Source of the DNA: Eubacteriaceae bacterium Marseille-Q4139 | GTDB lineage: Bacteria; Bacillota; Clostridia; Lachnospirales; Lachnospiraceae | Direction: 5' to 3' | NCBI GenBank assembly: GCA_018223415.1 | Contig: JAGTTQ010000001.1 | Location: 552,153 to 616,152, forward strand | Length of the DNA: 64,000 nucleotides | Shown: piece by piece, positions 50,252-58,265 of the stretch | Layout: each line of letters begins with the position of its first letter | Numbering within the stretch: the first letter of the stretch is position 1 | Made by a program: the position numbers and the translations under genes | Notes under the pieces: model-generated | Database searches by the model: none | Seen by the model: only the letters and a program-made list of their open reading frames with translations | Told to the model about the DNA's origin: nothing

Positions 50252-50633
50252 TGAAGATGGCCATGGCGATGGCGCCGGCAATCTGGAGCGTCTCAATCAG
50301 GTAGTGATTGGAGAGCGCAAAATCATTCTGGATCAGGTAATGGACAAACCGGTACATGGCGGCTCCAGGCACCGACGGCAGGATCCCGGAAATCAGGAAC
50401 ACGGTCACAGGCGCCCGCTTAATCCGCGCCATCATATGACTTAACAGCGCGATCATGAGTGTCGACAAAAACGCCGCCATCATGGCCGAATTCGTGTCGG
50501 CCTGGATCACCATGTACACGTACCAGCCGACGGCTCCGATTCCGGCGGAATAATGGGCATACTTTTTCGGCACGTCCAAAAGGGCCGAAAACATGTAAAC
50601 GGCAAAAAATGCACCTACGATCTGAGCTGTCAT
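50187..50633 (-). CDS. Threonine/serine exporter small subunit (YjjB/ThrE_2 type)
   Basis: 148 residues, four membrane helices; LPSVPGAAMYRFVHYLI is the conserved exporter motif. It pairs with the larger ThrE subunit next door, which overlaps it by 4 nt (ATGA). Its 3' end overlaps the convergent DUF5688 gene by 65 nt. Confidence 0.88.
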   Translation of the reverse strand: MTAQIVGAFFAVYMFSALLDVPKKYAHYSAGIGAVGWYVYMVIQADTNSAMMAAFLSTLMIALLSHMMARIKRAPVTVFLISGILPSVPGAAMYRFVHYLIQNDFALSNHYLIETLQIAGAIAMAIFIMDSIFRLVQVYSESRHGARQ

Positions 50634-51403
50634 GCGGCACCTCCCCAGATTGTCATAAACAGGACGATTCCGCAGCCGACTCCGGCCGCCACGGCAAGCG
50701 CCACGACGATGGCTTCTAACATCCTGGCCGCCCCGGCTCCATAGTCGCCGTTTAAGGTATCACGGATTGCGTTTGTAAAAATCACGCCGGGCACAAGCGG
50801 CATGATGGAGCTGATAATCATGACGTCAGCATTTGCCGCCGGAATCACAAACCGCTGGAGCACCATGGCGGAAAATGCGACGACAAAGGAGTGGAAGGCG
50901 CTGACACAGAAATCGTTGATCTTGACTTTCTGCATCATCCAGGTGGACAGCACCAGAAAGATACCGACCAGCCCTGCCGCAAAAAAGTCGATGAGGCCGC
51001 CTCCGAAAAGCGGCGTAAAAAACGCTGCCACGCCGACCGTTCCGATGGCCTTCTGAAGCTGGCTGTAAGGCACATCCGTCTCCACCAGTTTTAACTCCTC
51101 GTATGCCTCCTCGATGTTGATTTTCCCGGCGCAGAACCGCCTGGATATATCATTGACGCGGTAAATCTTGTTGATGTTCGTGCTCCTGTCCGGCACCCGC
51201 TTAATTAGAGTCACCGGCTCCCGCATCGGATCGTTCAGGGTCAGGAAAATTCCTGTCGCAAAAACGATTGTCTCAATGGTTTTGTAGCCGGACTTCTGGA
51301 GCATGTGCTGCATGGTGTCTTCCACGCGGTACACCTCTGCCCCGCTTACCAGCATGATCCTTCCTGCCAGAAGCACGGCATCCAGCAGAACTTTTTCGTC
51401 CAT
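50630..51403 (-). CDS. Threonine/serine exporter large subunit (YjjP/ThrE, DUF1212 type)
   Basis: 257 residues. A soluble N-terminal half with SGAEVYRVEDTM, DRSTNINKIYRVNDISRRFCAG, then five membrane helices from about residue 118 including IISSIMPLVPGVIFTNAIRDTLNGD. Export of threonine/serine or, in some YjjPB relatives, succinate. It starts 72 nt after feoB without an obvious terminator. Confidence 0.88.
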   Translation of the reverse strand: MDEKVLLDAVLLAGRIMLVSGAEVYRVEDTMQHMLQKSGYKTIETIVFATGIFLTLNDPMREPVTLIKRVPDRSTNINKIYRVNDISRRFCAGKINIEEAYEELKLVETDVPYSQLQKAIGTVGVAAFFTPLFGGGLIDFFAAGLVGIFLVLSTWMMQKVKINDFCVSAFHSFVVAFSAMVLQRFVIPAANADVMIISSIMPLVPGVIFTNAIRDTLNGDYGAGAARMLEAIVVALAVAAGVGCGIVLFMTIWGGAA

Positions 51404-51475
51404 ATTCGTTTCCTCACTCTGTTGCTGATGTTGTCACTGCTGCTGTCATGCCTGCATTCCCGGTGAGGAACGGCA

Positions 51476-53476
51476 TTAAAGAAGGCTTCCGACCTGGAAG
51501 ACCAGCACCGCCGCCGCCCATGCAAGCACTAATTGGAATAATACCATACCTATCGTCCATTTTAAAGAGTGAGTTTCTCTTTTTATGGTGGCAATCGTTG
51601 CTATGCACGGCGTATAGAGCAGGCAGAAAATCATGAGTGCGTAGGCATTTGCCGGGCCGAAGCCGGAAGCGGATAACACTCCCGTAAGTTCTGCCATGCC
51701 GGCGGCCGAATTGATGTTGCTGATCCCGTAAAGGACGGAAAAGCTGGATACCACAACCTCCTTGGCGGAAATTCCGGAAATCAGGGCCACGGCGATCTGC
51801 CAGCTTCCCAGGCCGGCCGGCTTTAACACCGGCACAAGAAGATGTCCGAATTTCGCGGCAAAGCTTTCCGAAACCTCGGTCACAAATCCGGACGGCCCGC
51901 TGTTTAAGACGAACCACAAAACGATGGAGGCGAGGAAAATCGTCGTTCCCGCCTTCGTCAGGTAATCCTTGACCTTGTCCCAGACATAAATGGCAACGGT
52001 GCGGAGATTCGGCATTTTGTACTCGGGAAGCTCGATTAAGAGTGCGTTCTCTGACGTGCCCTTCCATGTCTTATGTACCACGAGCGATACGAGAATCGCC
52101 ATTAAAACACCGATCAGGTACAGGGAATAGGCCACAAGGAGCGCCGAGTCCGGGAAGAACAGCTCGGCAAACAGCACATAAATCGGGAGTCTGGCTGAAC
52201 AGGACATGAACGGCGTCACGAGAATGGTACGCAGCCTGTCCTTATGGCTTTCTAACGCCCTGGTTGCCATGACGGCCGGAACCGTACAGCCGAAGCCTAA
52301 AAGCATCGGGAGGAATGCCTTTCCGGAGAGCCCCACCATGCTCATAGTCTCGTTCATCACGTAGGCCACACGCGCCATGTAGCCGCTGTCCTCCAAAAAG
52401 GCCAGCGCCAGAAACAGGATGAAAATATTCGGAAGGAAGGTTAAGATTCCTCCGACGCCTGCGATGATGCCGTCCACAATCAGGGACACGAGCCACGGCG
52501 ATACGCCGGCACTCTGCAAAAATTCCAGGGCGCCGCCGGAAAACAGCTCAAGCCCCTGCTCAAAATAGCCCTTTAAAAAGTCTCCGACGGTGAAGGTCAG
52601 GAAAAACACAAGCGCCATAATCCCGAAAAAGACCGGGATCCCCAGAACCGGGTGCGTCAGAAGCTTATCTGCCTTATCCGTCATGGCCGATTTTTCTTCC
52701 TTATGGAACAGGCATTCCCGGATGACCTCTTCCACATAATCATACTTTTCGTTGATAATCTCTTTTTCGTAGCTTTGGGAGACAATGCCGGAAAGGTCGA
52801 CGGGGTGGTCGCTCATGACCTCCTTGTCTTTTTCCAGCATCTTAATGGCATGCCAGCGCAGGTTCGTAAGCTCCGGGTATGTCTCCCGCAGAAGAGACTC
52901 GGTGCGCTGGATCTTGTCTTCCATCTCCCTGTCGTAGCGGACGACGATGCCCTGGGGCTCTTCTTCGTAATGATGGACGACGGCATGCATCAGCACGTCC
53001 AGTCCGGTGCGCTTTCTGGCCGATACCGGGACGGCCGGGATATGGCCCAGCATCTCCGGCAGACGGTGGAGGTCGATTTCCATGCCCCGCTCCTCGACGA
53101 TGTCCATCATGTTAAGGGCCAGGATCACCGGCTTTTTCAGTTCCAGAAGCTGAAGCGTCAGATAAAGGTTCCGTTCGAGAGACGAGGCGTCCACCACGTT
53201 GATGATGACGTCCACGCCGTCCTCCTCGATGCACCGCCTTGTGACAAGCTCCTCGATGGTGTATGAGGTCAGGCTGTAAATTCCCGGCGTGTCCACCACA
53301 TGAATCCGCCTTCCTTTATATACGGTTTCGCCTTCGACCCGCTCCACCGTAACGCCGGGCCAGTTTGCCACCTTTAACTTGGAGCCTGTGAACGCATTGA
53401 ACAGCGTTGTTTTCCCGCAGTTTGGGTTTCCCACAAAGCAGACGGTAATCGGTTTGTTTTCGTCCCTGTTATCCAT
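51476..53476 (-). CDS. feoB: Ferrous iron transporter FeoB
   Basis: 666 residues. N-terminal G domain: GNPNCGKTTLFNAFTG (G1), DTPGIYSL (G3), NMMD (G4); helical GDI-like spacer; then two Gate/core membrane repeats with LPNIFILFLALAFLEDSGYMARVAYV, GFGCTVPAVMATRAL and PFMSCSARLPIYVLF (metal-path cysteines), and FCLLYTPCIATIATIKRE near the C-terminus. Takes up Fe(II), the form expected in the anaerobic gut. Start overlaps feoA by 8 nt. Confidence 0.96.
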   Translation of the reverse strand: MDNRDENKPITVCFVGNPNCGKTTLFNAFTGSKLKVANWPGVTVERVEGETVYKGRRIHVVDTPGIYSLTSYTIEELVTRRCIEEDGVDVIINVVDASSLERNLYLTLQLLELKKPVILALNMMDIVEERGMEIDLHRLPEMLGHIPAVPVSARKRTGLDVLMHAVVHHYEEEPQGIVVRYDREMEDKIQRTESLLRETYPELTNLRWHAIKMLEKDKEVMSDHPVDLSGIVSQSYEKEIINEKYDYVEEVIRECLFHKEEKSAMTDKADKLLTHPVLGIPVFFGIMALVFFLTFTVGDFLKGYFEQGLELFSGGALEFLQSAGVSPWLVSLIVDGIIAGVGGILTFLPNIFILFLALAFLEDSGYMARVAYVMNETMSMVGLSGKAFLPMLLGFGCTVPAVMATRALESHKDRLRTILVTPFMSCSARLPIYVLFAELFFPDSALLVAYSLYLIGVLMAILVSLVVHKTWKGTSENALLIELPEYKMPNLRTVAIYVWDKVKDYLTKAGTTIFLASIVLWFVLNSGPSGFVTEVSESFAAKFGHLLVPVLKPAGLGSWQIAVALISGISAKEVVVSSFSVLYGISNINSAAGMAELTGVLSASGFGPANAYALMIFCLLYTPCIATIATIKRETHSLKWTIGMVLFQLVLAWAAAVLVFQVGSLL

Positions 53477-53702
53477 GGTTTTCCGCCTCCTTTACAAGAA
53501 TTCCCTCTGCGATTTTCCTTCCCAGGGCCAGCCTGGTGCCGCGTACCTTGATAATCATCGTGCCGCTTCTCTTTTTATTGAGGACAGACACTTCCGTCCG
53601 CTCGTTGACGCCCAGCGCTTCCAGCCGTCTGGTGACTGCCTCTTCCACGTTTACGGAACAGACCTCATAGGACTTTCCGATTTCACCTTCGCGCAGTTTC
53701 AT
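53469..53702 (-). CDS. feoA: Ferrous iron transport protein FeoA
   Basis: 77 residues, SH3-like: KLREGEIGKSYEV, RRLEALGVNERTEVSVLNKK, TRLALGRKIAEGILV. Partner of FeoB. The start is ATG 53702: GGAGG is 9 nt upstream, whereas the ATG at 53711 directly abuts that site. Confidence 0.94.
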   Translation of the reverse strand: MKLREGEIGKSYEVCSVNVEEAVTRRLEALGVNERTEVSVLNKKRSGTMIIKVRGTRLALGRKIAEGILVKEAENHG

Positions 53703-53738
53703 GGATTTCATCCTCCGACCTTGTTTTCTATGCACAAA

Positions 53739-53773
53739 CCGGGAGAAATGGCCTCATCAGGTCTTTCTCCCGG
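53739..53773 (-). promoter_or_regulatory. Leader hairpin of feoAB
   Basis: Perfect 10-bp stem CCGGGAGAAA / TTTCTCCCGG (53739-53748 with 53764-53773) and a 15-nt loop that can pair internally, 36 nt before the feoA start. No T-tract, so not a plain terminator; it may be a regulatory or stabilising leader. Confidence 0.6.
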
Positions 53774-53801
53774 TATCCGCTGCATTTCCTACACGCAGGT
53801 A

Positions 53802-53830
53802 ATTGTAGTCTTATTGATAATATTTGTCAA
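53802..53830 (-). promoter_or_regulatory. Sigma-A promoter for feoAB
   Basis: Minus-strand TTGACA (53830-53825), 17-bp spacer, TACAAT (53807-53802). The -35 lies against the uvrB stop codon. Confidence 0.75.
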
Positions 53831-53835
53831 TATCA
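53815..53835. promoter_or_regulatory. Imperfect palindrome over the feoAB -35, candidate iron operator
   Basis: TGATA...TATCA ends of a 21-bp imperfect palindrome (53815-53835) spanning the -35 box, with an AT-rich core reminiscent of Fur-type operators. It differs from the AGTTAG-N6-CTAAC sites at the siderophore locus. Confidence 0.4.
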
Positions 53836-55839
53836 CTTTTCCGATTCCAGCTCGAATAACATCTGGCGGACTTCCTTCATCCTGTCACGCAGCCTTGCGG
53901 CCTCCTCGAAGTTCAGTTCTGCGGCTGCCTGGCGCATCTTCTTGGAAAGCTCTTTGGCAAGCTTGTCCAGCTCTCTGGCATCCATGGACTCCGGCTCTTT
54001 CTTAAAGTCTTCCTCGCTCTCTTCGGCCGCCTTGGAGATGGCGATGAGGTCACGGACGGCTTTCTTGATGGTCTGAGGCGTGATTCCATGCTCCTCATTG
54101 TATTTCTTCTGGATCTCGCGGCGGCGGTTGGTCTCGTCGATGGCCGCACGCATGGAATCCGTGATCGTATCAGCATACATGATCACATGGCCGTCTGCAT
54201 TTCTGGCCGCGCGGCCAATGGTCTGGATCAGTGAGGTTTCCGACCGCAAAAATCCCTCTTTGTCTGCATCCAGGATGGCAACAAGGGTAATTTCCGGTAT
54301 GTCCAGTCCCTCTCTTAATAGGTTGATTCCCACCAGCACGTCAAAGACGTCAAGGCGCATGTCGCGGATGATCTCCGCCCGCTCCAGCGTGTCGATGTCC
54401 GAGTGGAGATATTTGACCCGGATGCCCGCCTCCCGCATGTAGTCGGTCAGATCCTCTGCCATCCGCTTCGTCAGCGTCGTAATCAGGATCTTGTTGTGCT
54501 TTTCCACTTCCTTATTTACTTCGCCGATCAGATCGTCGATCTGGCCCTCCACGGGGCGCACGGAGATTTCCGGATCCAGAAGGCCCGTGGGACGGATGAT
54601 CTGTTCCACCCGCATCAGTTCATGGTCGGCTTCATAGACCGAAGGCGTTGCCGAGACAAACATCATCTGGCTGATGTGGCTTTCAAATTCCTCAAAGCTT
54701 AAGGGCCGGTTGTCCAGAGCCGACGGAAGGCGGAAGCCATAGTCCACCAGCGTCTTCTTTCTGGAGCGGTCGCCGAAGAACATACCTCGCACCTGCGGCA
54801 GCGTGATGTGGGACTCGTCCACGATGATTAAAAAGTCCTCCGGGAAATAGTCTAAAAGCGTACACGGCGGCTCACCGGGCGCCATACCGGTCAGGTGCCT
54901 GGAATAGTTTTCGATTCCTGAGCAGAAGCCGGTCTCCCGCATCATCTCCACGTCGAAATTTGTCCGCTCCGAGATCCTCTGTGCCTCCAGAAGCTTGTCC
55001 TCGCTCTTAAAATAGGCCACCCGCTCCTTTAGCTCTGCCAGGATGTTTTCCGTGGCCTGCATCATTTTTTCCTTCGGCACAACGTAATGGGAAGCCGGGA
55101 AAATCGCCACATGGCCGAGCTGCGCCTTGATTTCACCGGTCAGCGTGTCGATCTCCGTGATCCGGTCCACCTCGTCGCCGAAAAATTCCACCCGGTACGC
55201 CTCGCTTCCCGAATACGCCGGGAAAATCTCCAGCACGTCGCCGCGGACGCGGAAGCTTCCGCGCTTAAAATCCATGTCGTTCCGCGTGTACTGGATATCG
55301 ATCAGCTTATGGATCACCTCGTCTCTGTCCTTTACCATTCCGGGACGCAGGGAAATCACCATCTCCTTGTAGTCGATAGGGCTTCCGAGTCCGTAGATGC
55401 AGGAAACGGACGCCACGATAATCACGTCGCTGCGCTCCGAAAGGGCGGCTGTGGCGGAATGGCGCAGCTTGTCGATTTCGTCGTTGATGGCCGAGTCCTT
55501 TTCGATGTAGGTGTCGGTGGATGGGACGTAGGCTTCGGGTTGGTAGTAGTCGTAGTAGGAGACAAAGTATTCTACTGCGTTATTGGGGAAGAACTCCTTG
55601 AACTCGCTGTAAAGCTGGGCTGCGAGAGTTTTGTTGTGGGCAATGATTAACGTCGGCTTATTTAATGCCTGGATGACATTCGCCATGGTGAACGTCTTGC
55701 CAGAGCCGGTGACACCCAGTAAAGTCTGGAATTGATTGCCTTCCTTGAAGCCGGCCACCAGGGCGTCGATAGCCTGGGGCTGGTCGCCAGTAGGGGCGTA
55801 TTCAGAATGGAGTTGGAAGATTTTTTGTTCACTTTGCAT
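53833..55839 (-). CDS. uvrB: Excinuclease ABC subunit UvrB
   Basis: 668 residues. GVTGSGKTFTMANV (Walker A, about residue 39), the beta-hairpin FVSYYDYYQPEAYVP, DESHITLPQ, helicase motifs through QTIGRAARN, and a C-terminal UVR domain (LAKELSKKMRQAAAELNFEEAARLRDRM). Damage verification in nucleotide excision repair. Start 55839 has GGAGGTG 7 nt before it. Long leader with a LexA box. uvrA is outside the window. Confidence 0.97.
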   Translation of the reverse strand: MQSEQKIFQLHSEYAPTGDQPQAIDALVAGFKEGNQFQTLLGVTGSGKTFTMANVIQALNKPTLIIAHNKTLAAQLYSEFKEFFPNNAVEYFVSYYDYYQPEAYVPSTDTYIEKDSAINDEIDKLRHSATAALSERSDVIIVASVSCIYGLGSPIDYKEMVISLRPGMVKDRDEVIHKLIDIQYTRNDMDFKRGSFRVRGDVLEIFPAYSGSEAYRVEFFGDEVDRITEIDTLTGEIKAQLGHVAIFPASHYVVPKEKMMQATENILAELKERVAYFKSEDKLLEAQRISERTNFDVEMMRETGFCSGIENYSRHLTGMAPGEPPCTLLDYFPEDFLIIVDESHITLPQVRGMFFGDRSRKKTLVDYGFRLPSALDNRPLSFEEFESHISQMMFVSATPSVYEADHELMRVEQIIRPTGLLDPEISVRPVEGQIDDLIGEVNKEVEKHNKILITTLTKRMAEDLTDYMREAGIRVKYLHSDIDTLERAEIIRDMRLDVFDVLVGINLLREGLDIPEITLVAILDADKEGFLRSETSLIQTIGRAARNADGHVIMYADTITDSMRAAIDETNRRREIQKKYNEEHGITPQTIKKAVRDLIAISKAAEESEEDFKKEPESMDARELDKLAKELSKKMRQAAAELNFEEAARLRDRMKEVRQMLFELESEK

Positions 55840-56062
55840 AAAAAGCACCTCCAAAATCTATAAGAAAAAAGACGTCTATTCGCCGCAAATTCGTCGTGGA
55901 ACACAGTTTTTTCGTCGTGGCGTTGACCCGAATGAGCATAAAACAGGCCCACGACGAATGTTGTTCACAATTTGCTCTTTTTGCTGCTTGGCACACCTCT
56001 GTAATTCTATACGGGCAGAACAGGAACAAATGGCCTGAACAACCATTTACAGATTGCTTTCT

Positions 56063-56091
56063 AGTATATCACAAACCGTTTGAAATGTATA
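56063..56091 (-). promoter_or_regulatory. Sigma-A promoter for uvrB
   Basis: Minus-strand TATACA (56091-56086), 17-bp spacer, TATACT (56068-56063). Confidence 0.5.
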
Positions 56092-56099
56092 GGAGAAAG

Positions 56100-56113
56100 C
56101 AAACATTTGTTCT
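56100..56113 (-). promoter_or_regulatory. LexA/SOS box upstream of uvrB
   Basis: Minus-strand AGAACAAATGTTTG matches the Gram-positive SOS box (CGAAC-N4-GTTCG) with the common GTTTG variant. It lies 9 bp upstream of the -35. Confidence 0.6.
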
Positions 56114-56307
56114 TTTCCTTGAGGGGCATGGCATTTCTCACTTTCCACGCCACATATTGCCATAAAGAAAGGTCATGCTGTTGCCGTTTTTCATTTTTCT
56201 GACAACTGATATAATCCTGGAACAGAATAGCACTCTCCCTGTTTCCGTTTTATCATCCTAACAGGCCATGGAGGATATGCCCGCCCGAGAAATCTGAAGT
56301 TATCTTT

Positions 56308-56703
56308 CTACATAAAGCACCATCTTACAATATCCTCAATCAGTTTTGATGGCAGGCTTCGATCATAAGGAAAATAAATGGCATTCTTCTTCGTGGTAAA
56401 TTCCTTTAGCTCTGAGGCAAATTCCTCAATAGCTTCACAGCCAACATAAAGGCTAACATGGTTTTTGCAGGCAGAAAAAGAAACGGATTTCCCTTCTTTG
56501 GTATATGTTGGCATACTCCACGATATATGTTCATTTACACATGGAATATTGTCTCGTATTACAGCCGCTATTTCGGCCAGATGGGAATGCGATTCCAAAG
56601 GCTGTGATTCTATATATTCCAATACTGTTTTGGGCGCCGCACCGCAATAATGTCCCTGGTTTGTTCTCTTAAATTCTCTCCCACATTTAGGGCATATCCA
56701 CAT
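56308..56703 (-). CDS. DUF1801/YdhG-like protein with zinc-ribbon N-terminus
   Basis: 131 residues. CPKC (Cys4, 7) and a later GHYCG give a short zinc-binding start; the rest (YIESQPLESHSHLAEIAAVIRDNIP, ISWSMPTYTKEGKSVSFSACKNHVSLYVG, FPYDRSLPSKLIEDIVRW) is the DUF1801/YdhG fold, distantly frataxin-like. Function unknown. First of three accessory genes in the AT-rich block. Confidence 0.75.
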   Translation of the reverse strand: MWICPKCGREFKRTNQGHYCGAAPKTVLEYIESQPLESHSHLAEIAAVIRDNIPCVNEHISWSMPTYTKEGKSVSFSACKNHVSLYVGCEAIEEFASELKEFTTKKNAIYFPYDRSLPSKLIEDIVRWCFM

Positions 56704-56783
56704 ATCGTATTTTCTCCTCAGATTTTACTTAAGCTCGAGAAGGTGCGCCTGCCCGATAAATCGGCGCTGTGTCTTCCCAATCT

Positions 56784-57275
56784 TCACTCAATATTTTTAA
56801 CATGCGTTCTTAAATAATCAAAATATTTTTTCCCATCGTCATTGCCGTCTTCGTCCGGTTCAAATATTTCCCTTCCCTCAAACATATAGGCTCTCAGCAA
56901 ATATTCTACGGCGTTTTTTTCATCTCCAATTTCCAGACAGCATTCCCCCAGCCGAAGCATGATAAACGGATTTCCATACCCCGCACCGCTCAAATTTCCT
57001 CTTGCTCTGTCAAAACAGTCATGTGCTTTTTCATACTGTCCCTGTTGGAAATAAATATCGCCGATGGCAGCTAAAAACCATATGGATTCACTGTAAAATT
57101 GCTGCGGCCCCGGTATCAGGTTCAGAGCTTCGTTCCATGTCTGTATCGCTTCCTCATAGAGTGCTGCCCCTTCAAGCTCATTGCCTTTTTCCGCCAATTC
57201 ATCCAGCTTTGCTCTTATTTCCGGAGTCAGCTCATCAAATTCTTCTTCCTCTCCTGCCTTTGAAAACAGTCCCAT
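56784..57275 (-). CDS. Tetratricopeptide-repeat protein
   Basis: 163 residues. Three to four TPR helical pairs: LDELAEKGNELEGAALYEEAIQTWNEALNLIP, IWFLAAIGDIYFQQGQYEKAHDCFDRA, PFIMLRLGECCLEIGDEKNAVEYLLRAYM. Acidic (EEEEFDE, EPDEDGNDDG). Small acidic TPR proteins of this sort are often immunity or scaffold proteins beside polymorphic toxins in Firmicutes; no toxin is present here. Confidence 0.75.
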   Translation of the reverse strand: MGLFSKAGEEEEFDELTPEIRAKLDELAEKGNELEGAALYEEAIQTWNEALNLIPGPQQFYSESIWFLAAIGDIYFQQGQYEKAHDCFDRARGNLSGAGYGNPFIMLRLGECCLEIGDEKNAVEYLLRAYMFEGREIFEPDEDGNDDGKKYFDYLRTHVKNIE

Positions 57276-57410
57276 AAGATACCTCCATAAATTTTATTTT
57301 GCGGTCTCCCTATTCTGCGGGAGCCAGGCTTTGAATCCATCTCTCCATGACTGCCCGGCGCAGGCTTGCCGGAGACATGGCCAGCCGATAAATGGGAAAG
57401 TCTATGAACT

Positions 57411-57983
57411 TTAATTTTCTTTACCTAAGTTTTTAATGATTGCCAACGCAATCTTTCCGGCCAAATCTCTATCTGCTGTGTCCTGCGGTGATTTTCCATA
57501 GATAGCAAAACGGTATTCTTCATATATCCAATCTATCAGAAACATATCCCCTTCTTTATTTACTTTCATATATGGAAAAATATATTCTTCATCCGCAGTT
57601 ACTGCTGTCCATTCAATCTTGGTTGAATCTACGAATTCTTCATCTGGCAGAGAGAGTTCCTTCCCTTTGCTTGCGGAAAAGGTACACAATCCGACATTTT
57701 CCAATTCAAATTCAATTTTTAATTCATCCTCCTGGGAAGTTATCACTTCGATATTGGATGTAATTTTCATATTATCCAACACTTCTCTGGGGTTTCCAAA
57801 TCCATCTGCATTTACCACTTCTGACTCGCTATTACCAATACTATTCTCTGTTTCATATGCTGCGACTGTCTCTTCAAATGATTCTTCTGTTTTCTGCATT
57901 TGGCTTTCATTTAGACTGCTTTCAGAACACGCGCTTAATATGAAACCTGCGGCTATAAATACGGTTATTATTTTTATTTTCAC
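57411..57983 (-). CDS. Small lipoprotein of unknown function
   Basis: 190 residues. Lipobox LSAC (Cys19), an acidic Ser/Glu-rich spacer (about 20-65), then a compact beta-rich domain (VITSQEDELKIEFELENVGLCTFSAS, EWTAVTADEEYIFPYMKVNKEGDMFLIDWIYEEYRFAIYG). No family recognised. Low GC and a good AGGAGG-type site. Confidence 0.7.
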   Translation of the reverse strand: MKIKIITVFIAAGFILSACSESSLNESQMQKTEESFEETVAAYETENSIGNSESEVVNADGFGNPREVLDNMKITSNIEVITSQEDELKIEFELENVGLCTFSASKGKELSLPDEEFVDSTKIEWTAVTADEEYIFPYMKVNKEGDMFLIDWIYEEYRFAIYGKSPQDTADRDLAGKIALAIIKNLGKEN

Positions 57984-58173
57984 TAAAATACCTCCTTTAT
58001 AACTTCCGTTTTATCATCCTGTTTCCCTCATTATTCTGCAAGTTCTCTGGGCTTTGGAGACTTCGGCCGTGTGTGCGCGCAGACCTCGGAGAATGTGTCT
58101 GACCGGCAAATAAGGCGTTGTGTTATTGGACAAACAGTGACTTTATGCCCCCGCCGGAACACCGCTTCTGATA

Positions 58174-58203
58174 TAAAAACAAGAAGCCCGGTTTCCCGGA
58201 CTT
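58174..58203 (-). terminator. Terminator of the AbgB-like gene
   Basis: Stem AAGTCCGG / CCGGGCTT read on the minus strand (58203-58196 with 58191-58184) with a GAAA tetraloop, followed by TCTTGTTTTTAT. Confidence 0.75.
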
Positions 58204-58265
58204 TTCCGCAGGTCATCCCGGCCTCCCGCCCATCTCAGGACGGAACGCCGGGAATCTGTTTTCTT

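Larger units (their letters stand above)
55840..56307. other. uvrB leader and upstream region
   Basis: 468 bp, noticeably AT-richer than the flanking genes. Holds a 220-nt uvrB leader with the word TTCGTCGTGG twice in direct and once (as CCACGACGAA) in inverted orientation (55888-55960), the uvrB promoter, a LexA box and, at 56243-56259, one copy of the 17-bp direct repeat. No supported gene. Confidence 0.6.
56243..58020. other. AT-rich accessory block bounded by a 17-bp direct repeat
   Basis: TTCCGTTTTATCATCCT occurs at 56243-56259 and again at 58004-58020. Between the copies lie three genes with weaker GC content and more Ile/Lys/Asn codons than neighbours, separated by gaps with decayed sequence. 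No transposase or integrase. Looks like a small inserted cassette; mechanism unknown. Confidence 0.5.

Noticed and set aside
55829..56029. 66-codon frame in the uvrB leader
   Set aside because: No ribosome site and overlaps the uvrB start in another frame; the leader repeats explain the sequence better.
58031..58216. 61-codon minus-strand frame beside the AT-rich block
   Set aside because: Spans the AbgB terminator and has no family resemblance or ribosome site; at best a decayed fragment.
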